A stretch of 64,000 bases of DNA, taken from Phycisphaerae bacterium (GTDB lineage: Bacteria > Planctomycetota > Phycisphaerae > Sedimentisphaerales > UBA12454). The notes under the pieces are model-generated. The model saw nothing but the letters and a program-made list of their open reading frames with translations, did no database searches and was not told where the DNA came from. A program made the position numbers and the translations under genes. Location: assembly GCA_041652575.1 (NCBI GenBank), contig JBAZHC010000002.1, positions 1 through 64,000 of the forward strand, written 5' to 3'. This document shows positions 61,626 through 64,000 of this stretch, piece by piece. Every line of letters begins with the position of its first letter. The stretch's first letter is position 1.

Positions 61626-63575
61626 ATGACACATAGAGCATTGCATTTAACGGAACACGAAGTTGATGTGGCCAGGACACATCAGAAACAGGTTCGGGTT
61701 AGTCTCGCTTTGGCGGGGACACTGCTGGGCGGAACGCTGCTTTTGAACAGCCTTATCAGCCCGCTTTTCTATGGTAAAGGGTCGCAGATAAAGGAATTGC
61801 TCGCAATGCTGGCGGCAATACTTCTTGCTACGCCTGTTATTATTCACTCGATTAAAGGCGTTATCAGAAGCGAAATGCATATGGATGAGCTGGTATCGCT
61901 GGCCATAATAGCGGCATTCGCAACCGGAAATTATATCGCGGCAAGTGTCGTAGCGTTCTTTCTGCTGCTTAGCGAGCTTGTTGAGACAAGAACGGCGCTT
62001 GGAGCAAGAGCTGCGATTGAATCGCTTATTAAACTTACACCGACAAAAGCGTCACGGCTCGATGCCGGCGGAAATGAGAAACAGGTCAACGCCAGCCAGT
62101 TGAAGTGCGACGATGTTATCCGGGTAAGGCCCGGCGATAATATTGCCGCTGACGGCGAAGTTGTAAAAGGATTAAGCTCTGTTAATGAAGCGACAATCAC
62201 GGGTGAATCACTTCCCGCCGATAAGGTGCCGGGAATGCAGGTTTTTGCGGGAACGAGCAATCTTACCGGCGTTCTCGATATCAGGGTAACAAGGGCTGGA
62301 AAAGATACGACGCTCGGGAAAGTGCAATCGCTTATTCTGCAGGCTGAACATACGCAGATACCGATTATGCGTATAATCGACAGGTATGTAAAATGGTATA
62401 TACCCGTAATATTGATGATTGCGGCGATAATATGGTTCTTTACAAAGGACGTTAACAGGGCGATAGGCGCTCTTGTTGTTTCCTGTCCGTGCGCATTGAT
62501 ACTTGCGACGCCTACGGCGATGGTTGCAGCGTTGTCTGCTTCGGCAAGACTTGGCATTCTCATTAAGAAAGTCGCGGACCTCGAACTTGCCGGCAGAGTT
62601 ACAGCGATAGTATTCGACAAGACCGGAACCCTGACTACAGGCCAGCTTTACGTTACCAAACTTACGCCCGCACAGGGCATTGAGCCTGCCGAACTTTTAA
62701 AATTTGCCGCTTCAGCCGAACAGATGAGTAAACATCCTGCCGCAAGGGCGCTGCAGATAGTTGCAAAGGATGCGAATCTGTCGCTGGATACGCCGGTAGA
62801 TTTTGCCGAGACGCCGGGAAAAGGTGTAACGGCTGTTGTACAGGGGACAAAGATATTTGTCGGACGAGATACTTTTCTGAAAGAAAACGGTATAGATACT
62901 TCTGATGTGCCAGACCCGGCACTGCATGAAGAACAGGGGTTCAGCACTTTATATGTCGGCAGAGACAAAAAATGTATGGGATGGATCGGCATGCAGGACA
63001 AGACCAGACCCGAAGCCAGATTTGCAGTTGAGCAGTTGCTTGAAACCGGTATAAAACGGCTGACGATGCTGACCGGCGACAGGGAAGAAGTTGCTAAAAG
63101 AGTTGCCGCAGAACTCGGATGTACGGATGTAAAGGCCAAATGTCTGCCGCAGGATAAACTTGCCATTGTCGAAAAAATGAAAAAGGACGGCTTTGTCGTA
63201 GCAGTTGTCGGCGATGGAATAAATGACGCACCGGCCCTTGCAAGCGGAAACCTCGGAATAGCGATGGGAGCCGCAGGCAGCGATGTCGCAATAAATTCAG
63301 CGTCGATAGCGCTTATGAGCAACGACCTTAAACGGCTGCCGTTCCTCGTAAAACTTTCAAGGAAAACCACGTCGATTATCAATCAGAATCTTCTGTTTGG
63401 AATCCTGTTTATAATTCTTGGTGTTTCGGCTTCCGCTGTAGGATGGCTGCCGTTGATTTATGCGGCGCTGCTGCATTTTGCCGGTTCACTGGTTGTAGTC
63501 TTCAACAGCGCAAGATTAGTGCGATACGGCGAAGAACTGGAACCGCATAGTTATGCTCCGGCAGTGAATATTTAA
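61626..63575 (+). CDS. P1B-type heavy-metal-translocating ATPase (CPC type)
   Basis: A 649-residue ion pump with the P1B layout. Membrane helices start near 27; the actuator motif is TITGESLPADK (191-201); the metal-site motif is VVSCPCALILATPTA with Cys287-Pro-Cys289. The phosphorylation motif is DKTGTLTTG (331-339), the P1B-specific His-Pro 370-371 lies in SKHPAARAL, and the hinge is VVGDGINDAPALASG. CPC proteins move Cu+ or Zn2+/Cd2+/Pb2+; which one cannot be fixed here. No N-terminal CxxC heavy-metal domain is present, only a short His-containing tail (HLTEHEVDVARTHQK). It is grouped with SPFH genes, an uncommon arrangement outside this lineage. Confidence 0.93.
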   Translation: MTHRALHLTEHEVDVARTHQKQVRVSLALAGTLLGGTLLLNSLISPLFYGKGSQIKELLAMLAAILLATPVIIHSIKGVIRSEMHMDELVSLAIIAAFATGNYIAASVVAFFLLLSELVETRTALGARAAIESLIKLTPTKASRLDAGGNEKQVNASQLKCDDVIRVRPGDNIAADGEVVKGLSSVNEATITGESLPADKVPGMQVFAGTSNLTGVLDIRVTRAGKDTTLGKVQSLILQAEHTQIPIMRIIDRYVKWYIPVILMIAAIIWFFTKDVNRAIGALVVSCPCALILATPTAMVAALSASARLGILIKKVADLELAGRVTAIVFDKTGTLTTGQLYVTKLTPAQGIEPAELLKFAASAEQMSKHPAARALQIVAKDANLSLDTPVDFAETPGKGVTAVVQGTKIFVGRDTFLKENGIDTSDVPDPALHEEQGFSTLYVGRDKKCMGWIGMQDKTRPEARFAVEQLLETGIKRLTMLTGDREEVAKRVAAELGCTDVKAKCLPQDKLAIVEKMKKDGFVVAVVGDGINDAPALASGNLGIAMGAAGSDVAINSASIALMSNDLKRLPFLVKLSRKTTSIINQNLLFGILFIILGVSASAVGWLPLIYAALLHFAGSLVVVFNSARLVRYGEELEPHSYAPAVNI

Positions 63576-63624
63576 TAAAATTTTTCACGCCAAAATTTAA
63601 TCTTTCTGATTTTGAGAGGGTATT

Positions 63625-64000
63625 TTGACTGCGAATAACGGACAATTTGCGATAGAGACGTTTTCACTGACCAAAATCTTCGCCGACTGGTGGGGACGAA
63701 GCAGAGTTGTGGCGGTTGATAATCTCAATATCAAAATCAGGAACAATCAGGTGTTTGGGCTTTTAGGGCCTAACGGGTCGGGTAAAACGACGATTCTGAA
63801 AATGCTGCTCGGACTGCTGCATCCTACAAAAGGAAGAGCGGTTATGCTGGGCGGGGACAGCAGGGACCCTAAAATAAGCGCTCAAATCGGATTTCTGCCG
63901 GAAGAGTCATATTTGTATTCATATCTAAACGCCAGAGAAACGCTGGATTTTTACGGCAGACTGTTTGGCTTAAACAGCAGAGTCAGAAAATCGCGAATCG
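63625..64000 (+). CDS. ABC transporter ATP-binding protein, C-terminus cut by window edge
   Basis: About 125 N-terminal residues of an ABC-2-type exporter ATPase. The Walker A motif is LLGPNGSGKTTILKMLLGLL, and the Q-loop region is AQIGFLPEESYLYSYL. The start is taken as TTG at 63625 because GAGAGGG lies just upstream and no ATG is available before the first conserved strand. The Walker B and signature motifs lie beyond the window. It follows the P-type ATPase by 49 bases. It is a plausible energiser for an ABC-2 permease such as the one at 56247 or one further downstream. Confidence 0.88.
   Translation, partial: MTANNGQFAIETFSLTKIFADWWGRSRVVAVDNLNIKIRNNQVFGLLGPNGSGKTTILKMLLGLLHPTKGRAVMLGGDSRDPKISAQIGFLPEESYLYSYLNARETLDFYGRLFGLNSRVRKSRI

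Noticed and set aside
1..64000. CRISPR array
   Set aside because: No regularly spaced identical direct repeats were found; the repeats seen are palindromic, paralogous or low-complexity.

Overview
The window looks like chromosome from a Planctomycetota bacterium, most likely class Phycisphaerae. The grounds are a short-leader type II secretion pseudopilin with a C-terminal DG motif, a PEP-CTERM protein, single dockerin-like tails (DxNHDCxVNxxD) on secreted glycosidases, very large beta-galactosidase-like enzymes, many Gfo/Idh/MocA oxidoreductases, and a fatty-acid cluster with two ketosynthases and two hot-dog proteins. No rRNA, intact tRNA, CRISPR array or transposase gene was seen. The taxonomy is inferred from protein style only.

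Positions 1-36,000 form an AT-rich carbohydrate-use region. On the minus strand, a LacI-type regulator heads an apparent operon: pseudopilin, SIS-domain protein, heparinase-like lyase, glycoside hydrolase and a Gfo/Idh oxidoreductase that runs off the left edge. Divergently, on the plus strand, lies a run of secreted proteins: a PEP-CTERM discoidin-like protein, two A-domain/ConA-like/dockerin paralogues, two clan GH-A glycosidases (one carrying an extra A domain), a two-domain beta-sandwich protein and a 1,472-residue GH42-like enzyme. An ABC sugar importer without its ATPase follows (a TPR protein, an unusual solute-binding protein, two permeases). After it come intracellular sugar genes: an oxidoreductase, two mannitol-1-phosphate-dehydrogenase-like paralogues, glutamate dehydrogenase, a TIM-barrel epimerase and a HAD phosphatase, interrupted by two decayed genes. 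The likely logic is extracellular release of sugars, import, then oxidation, isomerisation and dephosphorylation inside the cell.

Near 36,056-36,094 there is a 5' half of a tRNA gene, close to the point where the sequence becomes visibly richer in G+C. Beyond it are a large glycine-rich surface protein gene split by a frameshift, a divergent XylR-like regulator, recJ, a structured RNA gene that resembles 6S RNA, a small membrane protein, a PL10 pectate lyase, comEC and serS.

Positions 50,131-54,230 hold a minus-strand type II fatty-acid cluster upstream of serS and comEC: hot-dog dehydratase, long acyl carrier protein, second hot-dog protein, ketosynthase-like protein, ketosynthase. The two hot-dog proteins have lost complementary catalytic residues, which suggests a heterodimeric dehydratase. 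This is the most interesting biochemical hypothesis in the window. After a repeat-rich stretch with a NucS-like nuclease and a GNAT acetyltransferase, the right end carries an ABC-2 permease (minus) and a plus-strand operon of three SPFH proteins, a CPC-type P1B ATPase and the start of an ABC ATPase.
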